A stretch of DNA of 64,000 nt from Syngnathus acus (lineage: Eukaryota; Chordata; Actinopteri; Syngnathiformes; Syngnathidae): assembly GCF_901709675.1 (NCBI RefSeq), contig NC_051099.1, forward strand, positions 4,650,001 through 4,714,000, in the 5' to 3' direction. The translations under genes and the position numbers were made by a program. Of this stretch, positions 38,901 through 62,500 are shown piece by piece. The notes beneath the pieces were generated by a model, which did no database searches, was not told the origin of the DNA, and saw only the letters and a program-made list of their open reading frames with translations. Position 1 is the first letter of the stretch; each line of letters opens with the position of its first letter.

Positions 38901-41130
38901 AAGTACAGTACAAATCAATGTGAAGGACAAAGTACAACCTCGACCGGCATCATTACAAGTCTATCCCCTTGGTTTCGTAAACATATTAGTCTCAGCACAA
39001 CTCATACAGTATATCTCATTGTAGAGATAGAGTCGTTTGGTTATTAGCGTGAACTTTGAATTCCCTAGTAACAAGAAAAAAACACTCGTTTTGGCCTGAA
39101 ATGTACTCAAATTAAAGCAAAAGAGAATAACGTGTCTAAAAAAATAATAATAAAAAGTGAGGTGGGTTACCATGGATACTATTTCATAAACTTCAGTGAT
39201 TGAGCAAAAGGGAGGTTGTCTCAATGAGCAATAACAACCAGTTAAGATGACTTACCCTGATTGGAAAATAGTCTCGAAAGTATGTCCACACTGTCCAACT
39301 TCTCACCCATGATGATCTCCGGCCACCTGGTCAGGAAACAAATATTAAAAAATATTAAAATTATTTTTTTTATATAAACATTATATAGAGTGTTCATCAT
39401 TTAGTTTAATTTAGTATTGTATGCTCATTATAATTCAATTAATTCATAGGATGTTTATTATTATTATTAATCATTGATTTTTGTTCATTAAGACATACGG
39501 TACATTGGTAGGGTGCTTTGTCTCTTAACAAATCTTTGCATTCATTCACGCATCTGAAAAAATACAACTCAAGCATTGATACCCAAACAGAGCAGCATCT
39601 TTGTACGTGGGTCGCCTAATCAATTTTTACACCTCAAAAACCACACCACTCACTGGTGATATACTAATGACGCCATTTGAGTCCCTTTTCGTTGAAATTA
39701 CAACCACTTTTGGTTTACAGACCGGAACCCTGTCATCATTATTATTATGAGATCAGTAAAGTCACATCACATGTTTGTGAGGAATTAGAGAGAAAAAAAA
39801 AAAAGTGAGCAATGCTGGGAAAATACCTTGTTTTGGGGTGTTCCAGTCAACAATGAGCCAAGAGGTGTAAAGGGCAGCGATAAGCCAACAATCAGTGCAG
39901 AACATGTAGATTAGAAGCACAGTGCAGACTGCCCCTGAAAAGAAAAAAAAAAAAAATCAGAATTGTGAAAAACCAAGAGTGACAACTCCAAAGTATATAA
40001 TTGGATCGTTATAAAATTAAAAATCCCCACAAGGCCCTAGTATGCACATACAGCGAGCAGCTTAGTCATATGACCTAGTTGGACCTAATAAGACTGCCTG
40101 CTAATTCTTTAGGTTTTTCTTGGCTTTCTTGCAGCTTAACTGAAATATACAATTAGCGACACACACGTACGCTCATACCTAAGGCTAAGAAGGTGATGAC
40201 CCACTGCAACACGGAAATGACCTGGAGATGTTTCTCCATTTTAGATCCACATGGCCAGAACGCCAAGGGCAGGTCCTGCAGGGAGGATAGGAGGCTGGAG
40301 CCGGTGCCTAGATGGAAATTGCAAAAAAAAAAAAATTATAGAACAAAAATAACCATGGTCATGTCATAGATAAGTGTTCTAAGGAATCGGCTGCAAGTAA
40401 CCTTCCATCCAATTACATTGAAAGCCCCAAAGACTGCATGCAATAAAGCAAGAACCAATATTTAGAGTCGGAGTAAGATCCAATTGGAAACCTCGACTTA
40501 ATCCCATCAGTCCACGTTGAAAATAACCCAGCAGCAAGGCAGTCTACCTACAAACTAACCCACGTGACTACTTAGGGGCCACGGTTAAGCGATACATTCT
40601 GCTGGTAGTTTATCTCTAATGAACTCGGTTATCCCGATCGAAGTGGTCAGCAGGCTGAAAAGTACACAAACAAAGCATGTCCTCACCAGCATAGTGACAT
40701 TTTCGGCACGTGTAAGATAAATTGAGAAAAATATGTGCCTTGCTCTCCTTTCATTTTCTCATCCCATAAAATCAACTAGATTTACTTGGGACGTGTTGTC
40801 ATATTTGTACGACATTTCCAAAGTGGTGGTGCTGTAATTTTCTATTAATGATTACACATATAAGGATCTGACCCCAAAACACACACATTGCTATCCTCAT
40901 TTTTCAGTCAAAAATAATATTGTACATCACAATATGGCATAAATAAAAGAAAATACATTGTATGAACAATTCTAGACACAACTGATGTTTACAATTATTT
41001 ATATTTATGTTGTGTCCACTATCCAGGAATGACAACTAATTTATTTTTTTGTCCCATGCAGTTCAGGAGCTCCTGCTGCACCATGCTTACCTTTCAGCAC
41101 GCCCGAGTATGCGGCAAGGATGGTCTTCAT
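35966..41130 (-). CDS. dgat2: DGAT2, diacylglycerol O-acyltransferase 2 (complete, 8 exons)
   Basis: Exons (minus): 41130-41091, 40307-40179, 39934-39827, 39326-39256, 37828-37624, 37328-37154, 36395-36193, 36120-35966; all GT-AG, in phase, 361 residues. The enzyme transfers an acyl group from acyl-CoA to diacylglycerol to make triacylglycerol in the ER and on lipid droplets. Visible: N-terminus MKTILAAYSGVLKG as in zebrafish; hydrophobic hairpin at about residues 44-88; FGYHPHG with the catalytic HPHG at about 134-137; RKGFV and LVPVYSFGEND motifs; FHGCGLFF; C-terminal GEPITVPKIEDPS. The segment present in mammals between residues about 15 and 40 is absent, as in other fish, so this is not a missing exon. 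The paralogue MOGAT2 lies immediately upstream on the same strand. No frame damage is seen. Confidence 0.97.
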
Positions 41131-41460
41131 TCTTCTTACTTGTCAACACTATCGGGGAAAGAAAATCAGATGTATTTGAATCTACGTGCTATGATTCTTA
41201 AAAAAAAAAAAAAAAAAGGTCCAAGCTCACCGCTCCCCTGTCATGACTGATTTCAACTGCAACGAGCTGAGACGACCGGTCGGCATTTAATCCCAACGGG
41301 GAGGAGTCAAGCGCGCACGCGCGCGTCTGTGCGTGCGTGAGTGAATTTAACGGCGTTCACGTACACACGTGGAGGCGCAACTTCTCTGCTCTGCACTTCT
41401 TGTTCGTGGAGTCAAAGTCAAGTCATGTGTAGACACCGGAATCCTAAGAAAAATATCATT
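41131..41460. promoter_or_regulatory. DGAT2 5' flank with CpG/CA-GC tract and E-box
   Basis: Sequence just upstream of the DGAT2 start codon is CpG-rich, unlike the surrounding A+T-rich DNA. It holds an alternating purine-pyrimidine tract (gcgcgcacgcgcgcg, about 41310-41335) and a perfect palindromic E-box CACGTG at 41366-41371, beside a near-match CACGTA at 41358-41363. E-boxes of this type bind USF, SREBP-1 and ChREBP family factors, but spacing does not fit a classical ChoRE. The transcription start is unknown. Confidence 0.4.
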
Positions 41461-43633
41461 TGGGAGTCCTCTAAGTCAGCCAATATTAATAAATAATCAT
41501 TAATAGTTGAATATTCCCTTGAAGAATTATAAAATTATAACCAAAATGAATCAAGTACAAATAGATCAAGCGCAAACTGGGTTAATTTAGGCATTGCTGT
41601 TGATAAAGAATTAGGATACTAATAAAAATAATAATCTAAATCTTAAAAAAAACGGCAAGAGCAAATACTAAAATCATTTCGCTGTATAAAAATAAATCCA
41701 AATGAACATAAAGAGACCACAAAGTAAACTGTCAAACAAATAGACTGCTTTGATGATTATATAACTTGACAAAGTAAAATATATAAATAACATTATTTTT
41801 CAAACTCACCCTAGTCACAAGGGACAAAATATAGCATATTGTCAAATATTTTCATTATAAAATGTCTGATTCGATTAAAATGTTTGTGCTTTTGTTTAAA
41901 TAACACAAACACATTCAGATCACAGGGCTCTCTTTTAGAATCTTGCAGTATGGCCTCCCCAACAGGATTTCACCAGGCTGGATGTTAGGGGTGGGGTGAA
42001 AGCCAATGTCCATTGGCTGAATAAAATCTTTTGCCCTTTGTATCTCATGCACATGCAGTTCATCCTGAAATTTAGACCTGATGGTGCATATCTGTTGGGA
42101 GCGCACCAAAGAATTGAAACAGCTCTTACAAATCATCAGTCCTTGGCATGAGATGGCAGTTAGGCAATGCCTCCCTTGGATTCAACAATGTGTTCTTGCA
42201 ATCATGAGCGCTTGAGTATACTGTAGAAATGTGTGATGTAAATCCAAGGCATTATTCTTATTATTATTATTAGTCATAGTATTGGTAATTTCATTTCAAC
42301 AAAATGGACAGTGTACATTATGTGGCATCTAGTGATGACTAATAGAATGAATTAAATTCAAAGCACATGCATTTTGAAGCAGGCTGACTACGGAGCCACA
42401 GAAAGAACATATGTCGCAAGTCTACTGTAATGTTTTTAGGAGAGGTGTAAGCATAATGTCATCACAAACTAAATCTAATATTCCAGTAAATGACAAAGTA
42501 AGTGCATTGTACTTGTTAGACATGCTGTAGTTGTTGATTTTAATCATTTGCGATTCTCTATGTTTGTCCGCTTTGGGGATCCGTAGTGGAAAGATGGCGC
42601 CTAGACATGACAACTATGTTTATCTAAAAAAAAAAAAAAAAAAAGAAGAAGTAGATTGATGTGATAGAACATATTTTTTACATATTACTGAAATTGAGAT
42701 TGGGTTTTTAAAATGAAAAAATCATTTACACCCTGACCCTTTTAATTTTAGCCGCGGAGTACTTTTGAAATACCCAATTTTACAATTTGTTGTTTATGAC
42801 ATTCTTTGATTATTTTTCTGAACACATTCCCAGTCCGAAAGTACAGAAAATATCATCTTTGAGAAAATTGTAAATGCTCAAAAGCACTTCAACCATAACA
42901 ATTTTTCTACTGTCTTACCTTGTGCTTGTATTTATACATGGAGTTCTGCCCCATGTGTTTTTCTTTCATTCCATGAAAATCAAAGATAAGTGCTGTTTTG
43001 CACTTTGATCTCTTTCTTCAAAAATAAGTCTATAGTCTTGTCACTCTGACCTCACAAGCGACTCACTCAACAGCAAACACTTATCAGTTTTGTACAGTGT
43101 CATAGTCAACAGTGTCAGCACATGTTCATTTGTGGTAAGGAGTGTAAAAAAAGATTTACAATAAATTAAAGTCATTTCTCTGCTCATTTTTTATTGTCCT
43201 GCAAAGTTTCAGCAACACTTTTCTTAGTCAATCACACGTCGGCCAGACTGTGTCGAAAGAATCAGGCCATCGTCCATTTAATTTGGAAATATCCAGCTCA
43301 AGCCAACATCTCATAAAAGAGCATTTGCCAAAGTTCACAGACAGTCTTATCGTCCGTCCAACATCAGACTTGCTGGTTTATTAAATAATAACTAGGACAC
43401 ATTTACTTTGTTGAATGTTGCCTAACTAGTCTAGTCATTGGTGGCTTTTGATAAGATTGCACAGTTGAAAATTATTGATCGTGCAGTTTTGAATTTTTAT
43501 ATTTGGAGATGTTAATCAATTTTGAACAATTTAAAAAAAAAGTTTGTAAAATTATTAACACGATAGCCAATAGCCGATCCGAAAAAACCTTCTCAACCTT
43601 GAGAAATAAATATCAACGCATCTTTCATCCCGT
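41461..43633. other. Intergenic DNA between MOGAT2 and DGAT2
   Basis: A+T-rich, with a poly(A) run near 42627-42644. No credible gene. A 73-residue open frame on the minus strand (41915-42136) resembles no family I recognise. The part nearest MOGAT2 is probably its 3' untranslated region; a minus-strand AATAAA candidate lies near 43185-43193. Confidence 0.4.
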
Positions 43634-46600
43634 TCAGACAAAATTCAGGTGTGTGTCTTTGTCCACGCCATAGTTGGTTTTGTGCTGCTCAAAAAGCTGG
43701 CTGAGCTCGTCCATGTACAACTGATGAAGGGCATCGATCTCCTCGATTGTCGGTTTCTCGTTCCATTCCACCCTGATGGGCCGTCCGACTGCACACATGT
43801 GACAAGTTGCCAAGTTAGAAGATGTACTTTGAACCTGCACCTCCAAAAGATTTAGCTCTTTTTTTTTTTTTTGACCTAAGAAGTCACCAGTCCATTTTTT
43901 GAGCTTCTACTGTTCATCCTCATCACCTCGCCTGGAAGCCAACATCAGGTTAGGAAATACATGATATTGCAGTTCAGGATACTGCCAGCCAAGTTAGCTG
44001 GGCCAACATCCAGTGAACCTTGCGTCATATACTGTTGGTGCAGTTGGCATTCATGCCCACAGTAAATAGGTCAAAGCGGTCAAAGTCGAGCTTTTGTCCA
44101 CTCACCGATGGTATGGATGGGTTTCCGATATGGCATGAGACCAAAGGAGTATTGGAAAATCCCACGGGCGTGGAAGAGCGGCAAGGAGATACCCATGATG
44201 CTTTGCAGCTGTTCCTGTATACTTCGAAGCCAGGTTCCTCTCGAGTTCCCCACTTGATCAAACACCTCATTCTCACCAAAAGAGAAGACTGGAACCAGGT
44301 GAGCTCTGAAAAACCAAGACGGGTTCACAAGAGGCTGATATTCTTCATCAATGTTAAATCACACGAAAAGCTTTCCGAGGAAATTCCATGACTTGAATAA
44401 GCCTCTGTTTAATAAGTTTACACTCTCGCCGCAAAAGACGTGGAATGAATAGACTGACGCAATCTTGTCAGTAAGCCGCAGAAGCTTGGAAAATCAGGAA
44501 CTCTGCTCTTACCCGTGTTCCATTGCAATTTTAATGAAACCTTTCTTCTTGGCCAAGAGTACGTTGTACGTCCCCGGGTGGGCATCGAGGGCCTCCGGGG
44601 CTCCGCCGACAGCGATGACAACAGCGTTTCCACCGCCCCTCTGTCGTAGCGGATAGATGGCGCTTTCTTTATCAGATGGAATCAGACCTGCAGCATTGCG
44701 TCACAGATAAATGCATGATATTAATTGAATGTAGCAGAACGTCTCATGGCCCAAAGGTTGTACAAGCCAGCATTAACGGAATATATACTCGATTGACCTG
44801 CACACATGGCGTAGTCTCTGAAGAACGGGGCTCGGAACCAAAGGGGCAGCATGAGCAGGTAGGTGGTAAGGCCTGGAAATGCTTGTTTGAAGCCTGTGGC
44901 ATAGGTGCAGAAATTGGTAAAGGCTCCTGCCACCAGGACGCCGTGAGGGTGGAAGCCCAGGATGTAGTTGTGTCGAGGGTCCAGGTCAGCTGTCTTCACC
45001 AACTGGGGGAGGGGGATAAAAATTCATGTTAGTTTTGTGGAAATTTATACAATGGAGCTTATGCAGTGGTCACCAGGCGGAGTTGAGCTTTGCTATATTA
45101 TTTCCATCAAAACAGTATTTTCTCTAATGATCAACAAAGACCGGAGATAAGATATCTAATGTGAGGAGTGTTTACATGTTTCAAAAAAAACAAAACAGCG
45201 CAGGAGATAGAGATGGCACTGAAGGTCACTATCAGCACTGAACATCTGCCCTCTTGTGTAGTTTGTTTTGAAGTACCTTTGTGCAAAAACAATCAGGTCT
45301 ACTCACTAAGTACAATAATTCAAGGTTAGGGTCACATATGATTGAGAGCCAAGATAAAATCTCAAATCTTTATTTATTTATTTATTTCCTGTTACTTTCT
45401 ATAATCCCCATCCAATTCAAATTTCTATGATGGTGCCGCAATTATTATTTATTTTTATTTTTTTTGAGAGAGATTTCAGAGTTGATGTGTTGGTTTAGGT
45501 CCACATTGTTTGCGTTACATGACATGAGCAGATGGCCCCAAGCTTGGTTAATCATTGGTTTGAGCTCCACTTACAGATCCTGGTGTTGTTTGTAAACAAA
45601 ACAAAAAAAGTCATTTAGACTTTTCAAACTTGTCGACCCCATAAAATCTTTGAAGGAACTTGTGCTGGGTATTTTATTTCACTTCTATCCAGATTCTAAG
45701 CCAGATTTACATATGTCCCACTAAGCGGAACTTTCTCCTTACTTATTGGAGGAAATGAAAGTGCAGTTAAGAAGACATTTTCTTCATTGCCCACAGAAAA
45801 AAAAGCTCTCAAAACAATATCTCCTTTTTAATCTCAAAAGAAGTCTTTAGTGATCACACATCAGCAGTTTGAGTCACACCTGATCACTGTTTCATTAGAA
45901 ACAGTGGTTAAACCATACCAGTGAAATGAATTGAATCCTTCTCTTTTCTAGAGTCAGATGACACTGGAAATAACAAGGATAGTTGAACGTGGGAGGGAGG
46001 GTGGGCGGTTTAAAGGCCGGAAAAATTGGAGATCATTTACAAAACGTGTCCTCAAACTCTCCATCAACTGTACTTCCGAGAGCCCAATTTAAACCAAAAC
46101 ATTGGTGCAGCATCAAGTATTTTTTCCCAAAGTGTCAACTACAAGAAATATAGTATATGCACTATTAGTGTTTGGCCACAAGAGGGACACATCAGGTTAA
46201 AGGAGGACGCAAGAGTGGACACCTACACACACCTACACACACCTATACACACCTATACACACCTACACACCTACACACATACACACATACACGCGTCCCC
46301 TGCTTGTTTTGGGTCAAGACCAGGTTAGCATTACGAATGTCATATCTTGTCAGGCAATATTTTCATGACTAATAAAGGCAAATAAAACAATAACTGATAA
46401 CCTATAATATTCCATATGACCCAATTGACTGGTGCAAAAAGGTGAAGGTGTTTGACAATATGCTTCTGCACTAAAAATAAATGTTAAAAAAGATGATGGG
46501 ACATTTAAATACACTAATTGAAATCTGCACTTCATGCAGAGGCTTAGGTGAGGAGTGAGAGACAGATCGATAGCAGACTTCCGCTTGATAGCGAAATTGG

Positions 46601-47892
46601 AGCTTGGCGACAGTTGGCAGGGAGGAAAAGAGCAAGGATAACATTATGCAAGATTGACAATGGTGTAATTGCACATATCTTCACTTTAAACTACTAAAAT
46701 CTGGACTTTGTGCCATCTGACATGATACAAGTTAATTTCTTAGTTGGTTTGTTGGTTGGGTTAATATAATCAAAACTAGTCTGACATATTAATGCAAAAT
46801 GTTATCATTGTTTTTTGTTTTTTTTATCCGGGCCTTGGAGCGAGACCAGTCATGCATAACGGTCTAACTGATCATTAATGGTAATTTGTTGGCTTTATTT
46901 GGCATTTGAAATGAACACACTCCTCCCTAAAACCTTTCAATTGTGCCTGTTGCCAAGCACATGCATAATTATTTGCCTTGGGACTATCTGGACCTTTGAT
47001 AATTTCTAAACCTTTTCATGCATAAGAAAAAAATAGACCCACTAGCTGATTTACAAAGTGAAATGGATAACATGCTTGCTGTGCATATTTTCTTGGAAGT
47101 CTCACCTTGACGGGGAAGTAATCCCGCATGTAGTCCCACACTTTCATTTCACACAAGTAAGGCACCCTCCGACCTCCGCGTGCAGGAGTGTCAAAGTCAA
47201 AGAACCACCACACAGAATAGAGCACGCTGATCAACCAGAAACGGGTGAACAGCAGGTAGAAGAACAGGAAGATGCACGTGGGAGCTGAGGAGAAATTATT
47301 ATACATTACTGTATGCAGCCGGCGGATTTACATCATGCTTTTAGATTTTTATATATATTTATTTAGATTCTGCTTTTAGTCAGTTAAACCAAGTTTTGCA
47401 GGGGTCGTATGGGACCAAAGAGATGGAAAGTCTGAGAATTTCATACAAATGTCTACAATTGCATTTAATTGTGTTAGTTATCCTCCTTCCCAAAAAAAAA
47501 AAAAATGAATTCAGGATTGCTGAGCCAGGTATATGCTTGTAACTGATGGTTGCTTTACTCCATTTCTGTTTGGCTCCCTCTCCTGGACACAAAGTTGACT
47601 GACTTTGATGGAAAAGAGTTTCAAGTGGAAGCAACTGGCACTCATACAACCACAGTTGCACAACACATTTGATGAAAATTTCCAACTGAAACAGTGTTGA
47701 CAACAAAAATGAACAGTAGAAGACATTCAAAGCGTCTAAATGATCAATCCCTGGTGTCTTTCATGCACAGAGCTTCACATTTGATTCAACCCACTTACCT
47801 AAGGCAAGGAAGGAGAAGACCCATTGCAACACGGCGGCAGTCTGCAGTCTCCTGCGGACGGGCACGGCGACGGGGGCAAAATCAATCTTCAT
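43634..47892 (-). CDS. mogat2: MOGAT2, 2-acylglycerol O-acyltransferase 2 (complete, 6 exons)
   Basis: Exons (minus): 47892-47799, 47284-47106, 45002-44798, 44687-44513, 44305-44106, 43788-43634; GT-AG, in phase, 335 residues (human about 334). It acylates 2-monoacylglycerol with acyl-CoA to make diacylglycerol in the ER, mainly in gut fat absorption, feeding DGAT enzymes. Visible: short N-terminus [11 protein letters not shown], membrane segments at about residues 22-70, FHPHG with the catalytic HPHG at 109-112, [57 protein letters not shown]. These match MOGAT2 more closely than MOGAT1/3 or DGAT2 as I remember them. Exons 3, 4 and 6 are 205, 175 and 155 bases, identical to the DGAT2 counterparts next door, while DGAT2 exons 3 and 4 correspond to one fused exon 2 here. 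A DR1-type site lies upstream at 48418-48430. Confidence 0.94.
46219..46295. repeat. (ACACACCT)n-type simple repeat
   Basis: Tandem array of variant units such as acacacct/acacctat/acatacac in a MOGAT2 intron (between 47106 and 45002). Confidence 0.85.
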
Positions 47893-58800
<10,908 letters not shown>

Positions 58801-59566
58801 ACCAGACTGAGTAGTACTGTGACAATCACACACAAATACACAAACACACACACACGTGCATGTCTGAAATAGTTTTTTGGTCCTTAAACAACTCTTTGGC
58901 CTGCGATATTAACGAAAAGGTGCTATCTAGTTGTTTTTTCTTGTTTTATGCATATTGTATTTTGAAGCTGTATTGATAATAATACAAGAAAAACACACCA
59001 TGAAGTGCTAATATCACATCTAAAGAAACCTGTATACAGTTATAGTGTAAATAAAAGATCAACACTTGCAGATTGAAGTATTGCTTTGTAATGTGTCTTT
59101 TGTCGCATGACATTTTTAAGCAGATAAAAACTTATTGTTGAAACATATATGCAAATGTAATCAGCCAATGATTGATGGACATAAATGAAAACAGAATGAC
59201 AGATATAATTGATAAAAACATTCTAACAATAAGTTGATCAACATTAAAAAGCGTAGATAAATGTAATTATTCTACACAGCCTAAATAAATTGATCCACAT
59301 TGTAAACAGTGAAACTGACTTAAAGTAAATTATTGTGCTGTACACCAGTGACAATAAAATATTATTTCTGCATTGATAATTTTTCAAATTAAATATCAAA
59401 TGTGCATTTATGGTAATTCTCTATATTTGACTTCCCTTAATTGACCTTTTTCCATGTCAATGTTTCATAATATTGACATGTCAATAAATATGTCATTGTG
59501 CAAAGCTTTACAAGTTAAATAAAGTTAACAGGGAAAACGAAATTATTAATGCAAACGATGTGAGAC
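58801..59566. other. Tail-to-tail intergenic region, MAP6 and UMODL1-like
   Basis: Contains the MAP6 3' untranslated region, then very A+T-rich DNA with many AATAAA-like strings on both strands, before the UMODL1-like stop codon. A CA-rich stretch lies at about 58827-58856. No gene seen. Confidence 0.5.
59050..59055 (+). terminator. Candidate MAP6 poly(A) signal
   Basis: AATAAA about 250 bases after the proposed MAP6 long-form stop codon. The short form could use another AATAAA at 54727-54732, about 410 bases after its own stop. Motif evidence only. Confidence 0.4.
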
Positions 59567-62500
59567 TTAAGCGTGAACCTCAATATTGGTGATGTTCAGC
59601 GGCTTGGATTTGGCATTAAAATTATAATGTCCGATGCGGTTTCTTTGATAGTAGAAGAGACAAGCAGAACCGATGACGAAGAAGAGAATTACAACTACTC
59701 CGAGGAAGGACAGTCCAATCAGTTGGATTTTGTCGCTTTCAGTCTCCGGGGCCACTTGATAAGGAAATAAAAAATGAAATAAAAAAGGAAAACAAGTTAG
59801 TCGGCAGTTGTTATTTTAAAGCATTGCAAAATTATGTATTTTTTTCCACTCACCTTCCTCAGACATAAACAAAGGTCCAGTTGAACCAAACGCTCTTCCA
59901 ATAGTGTTGGAAGACCGAGGTGTTCTTTGCAAACAATCCTAAAACAAAAAAATGTTTTTATTTTTTGAAGGGTATAATTGCAAAATAAAAAGCGCACTCA
60001 CCGGCACGCAGGTATCAGATCCAATCTGCAAACAGATCTGAACGTGACAGTGCAGATAAATCAAATTGACATCGACAAAAGAGAATATCTGCACAGACAC
60101 TCGAGATGTGCTGGAGTTTCCGTTCATCAACACGTCAGTGTACAAGTTGAGGGCACATCTGTAGGTCACAGGAAATGGTTTGTGATTAACATCTCTTTTT
60201 TTTTTTTTATTCTTCATTCAGGACAAGTGTAATAACCCATTAAGAGTGCGTTAAGGTAACAGAAAGCTTCTAAGTACCGAAATTGGATTAACGCAATATT
60301 TCTGAAAAACTTTTAATATAATCAACTCTATAGCTTGACCAAAGAATGTCGAAGATCACGGAAACTGTTTCAAATTGTGGGTGAGAAATGCATAATAAAT
60401 CTTCTTTAATTTGCGATTAATTTTAGAGATGAATTTGAAAGATCTTGCCTGTTGTCCAGAAAGATAAAACGTTTGTTATCCAGCGGATTTTGGGTGGGCG
60501 TCGCCCAGCAAGAGTAGATCACTACTTTAATCTCTTCTGCTGAGGTATTCATGCTCACTTGTACCACAACAGCCTCCTCTGGAGACAAGCTGTAGTTGTA
60601 AGGTAGAGGAAATGTTCCATTCAGCAGCTGTACTGTCACCTGGAACATTCCAGAGCTTGTGATCACATCTTGGATTAATTCATACCTGGAAACAATGACA
60701 GAAAAACCACATTAAATTGTGGTGATGGGAAATGAAGTTTCAAAATTGCTTCATGAACCAGTTGTTATATTTATTCACTCCTCCAGAGGGCACTCTCTGT
60801 TCAACATTGGGGCGAAAAGTATAGTGACTTGCCATTTCTTAACCACCTCAACAGTTCCATCAAAAGAATACAACTGGTTCATGAAGCAATTTTGAAGCTT
60901 CATTTTCCCCATCACGGGACGTTTTGATCTTTTCACTTCTAATGCCAGGGAAGAAAGGACGTACCCCATGGAGCCAATATCAGCAGACGTGAGCATGCTC
61001 CTCATGTAGGTACACATTATGGGAACCTCCAGGAGCAATTTGGGTGCCTCCAGTGTTCCATTAACTGACGTGTATGTTTCCATGGTGTTGAACAGTGTTA
61101 CCGAAGCCATGTAATAGGATTCATTCTAAAAATAACAAAACAACAGAGGGGTTGTTATATTGGCAGTGTGCAAGAGAGGGCAAAAAATTCAAATCACCTA
61201 CTATCACTCACTTGTGCAGAAATTGTGATGCACTCATTCCAGTTTACGATCAGCTGGGCATGGCTAGCATTGAAGGTAGTGACGCCGCATTCCCGATGGC
61301 CCAGGTACAGAGTGCCTTCCCTGATGTTGTTATCGACTAGAAACTGTCTAGCAATTGTAACTGTGATGCCTGTAATTGTGCACTCAACTGAAATATCACT
61401 CAGAAGTGAATATATTCTATGGGATGGTGAAGAAGTTAAGTCTTTATTCGGGGAAGTGGGTTCAGTCCTCGCTGCTTGAGTGGTTGTTATGATGCCGGTT
61501 GTATGTTCAAATGTGTTTGTCGATATCGTGGAGATTGTTTCTGCAACTTCAACTGAAGTGGATGTACTCGGTGCAATTAATCCTGATGCAATTGTGGTTG
61601 TTGGTATGGTGGAAGCGGTTGTTGGTACCATGGTGGTGGTTGTTGGTGCCATAGAGGTGGTTGGTGGTAGTGGTACCATGGTGGAAGCGGTTGTTGGTAC
61701 CATGGTGATGGTTGTTGGTGCCATAGAAGTGGTTGGTGGTACCATGGTGGCAGTTACGAGAGACATGGTCACGGCTTCATTCCTGCTGGTTGTCGGCATA
61801 GTGGTGGTACTTGGTACTACAGAGGCGATTGTTGCTACCACGGTGGCAGTCGTCGGGGACGTCATTCGGCGAGCGGTGGCTATTTCCTCAGAGGTGATTG
61901 TTGAAGGTGGATATGATGGTGTTGTTATTTGAGGTAAAGGAGAAGTGCTGACTGAGGATGTGACAGGACTTGATTGCAATGTTGTGGTCTCCATGGTAGC
62001 TGCCCAAGAGAAAGCATTCTAGTTATTTTTAATAAGTGAAGAATAGAAGCTGCACTGTAAAATAAGTGGCAGTAAATTACATTTGTTTTAATCAGAGATG
62101 CAACTGAACTTTATTTATTTTGTGCACTGATTTTGAATCTGAGCTTTGTTTCTCTAGCACATCATGTTTTATAATAATAACAAAAATAATCCAGCAATCA
62201 TAGCTATTTCTACACATGCATTATTTTGTGAAGCGGTTACAGATGTAAGAGGAGAGATTCAAATGAAGTCTCCTTTCACCAGTGGATCAGAGACAGCATG
62301 ATCAAAGTGTGCATGAAGTCCCGCAGGTTTGCTACAAGCTAAGCTTCAAAAGTAGAGTAAACAATCAGCTGTTGCAAATAGAAAGACTGAGAGTGGATGG
62401 CTCAGTTCCCCTGTCCAATTTAGAACTGCTTCAGTTTCAAGCGCCAAGTGCAGGCCCACGTTCTGCACTCATAAATAACATATAATAAAGAAAGTATTTC

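Noticed and set aside
41358-41371. Carbohydrate response element at the DGAT2 promoter
   Set aside because: The two E-box-like motifs are 2 bases apart instead of the 5 needed; only a single E-box is kept.
41915-42136. Minus-strand 73-residue open frame between MOGAT2 and DGAT2
   Set aside because: No recognisable motif, splice context or codon bias.
60775-60964. Extension of the ZP exon reading frame (...LALEVKRSKRPV...)
   Set aside because: Keeping it would break phase with the next exon; splicing at GG|GTACGT (60965) restores the normal ZP sequence ...SADIGSMGYELIQDV.
61480-61932. Plus-strand 150-residue open frame rich in Val and Gly
   Set aside because: Antisense of Thr/Pro codons in the mucin repeat; the composition is a by-product of the repeat.
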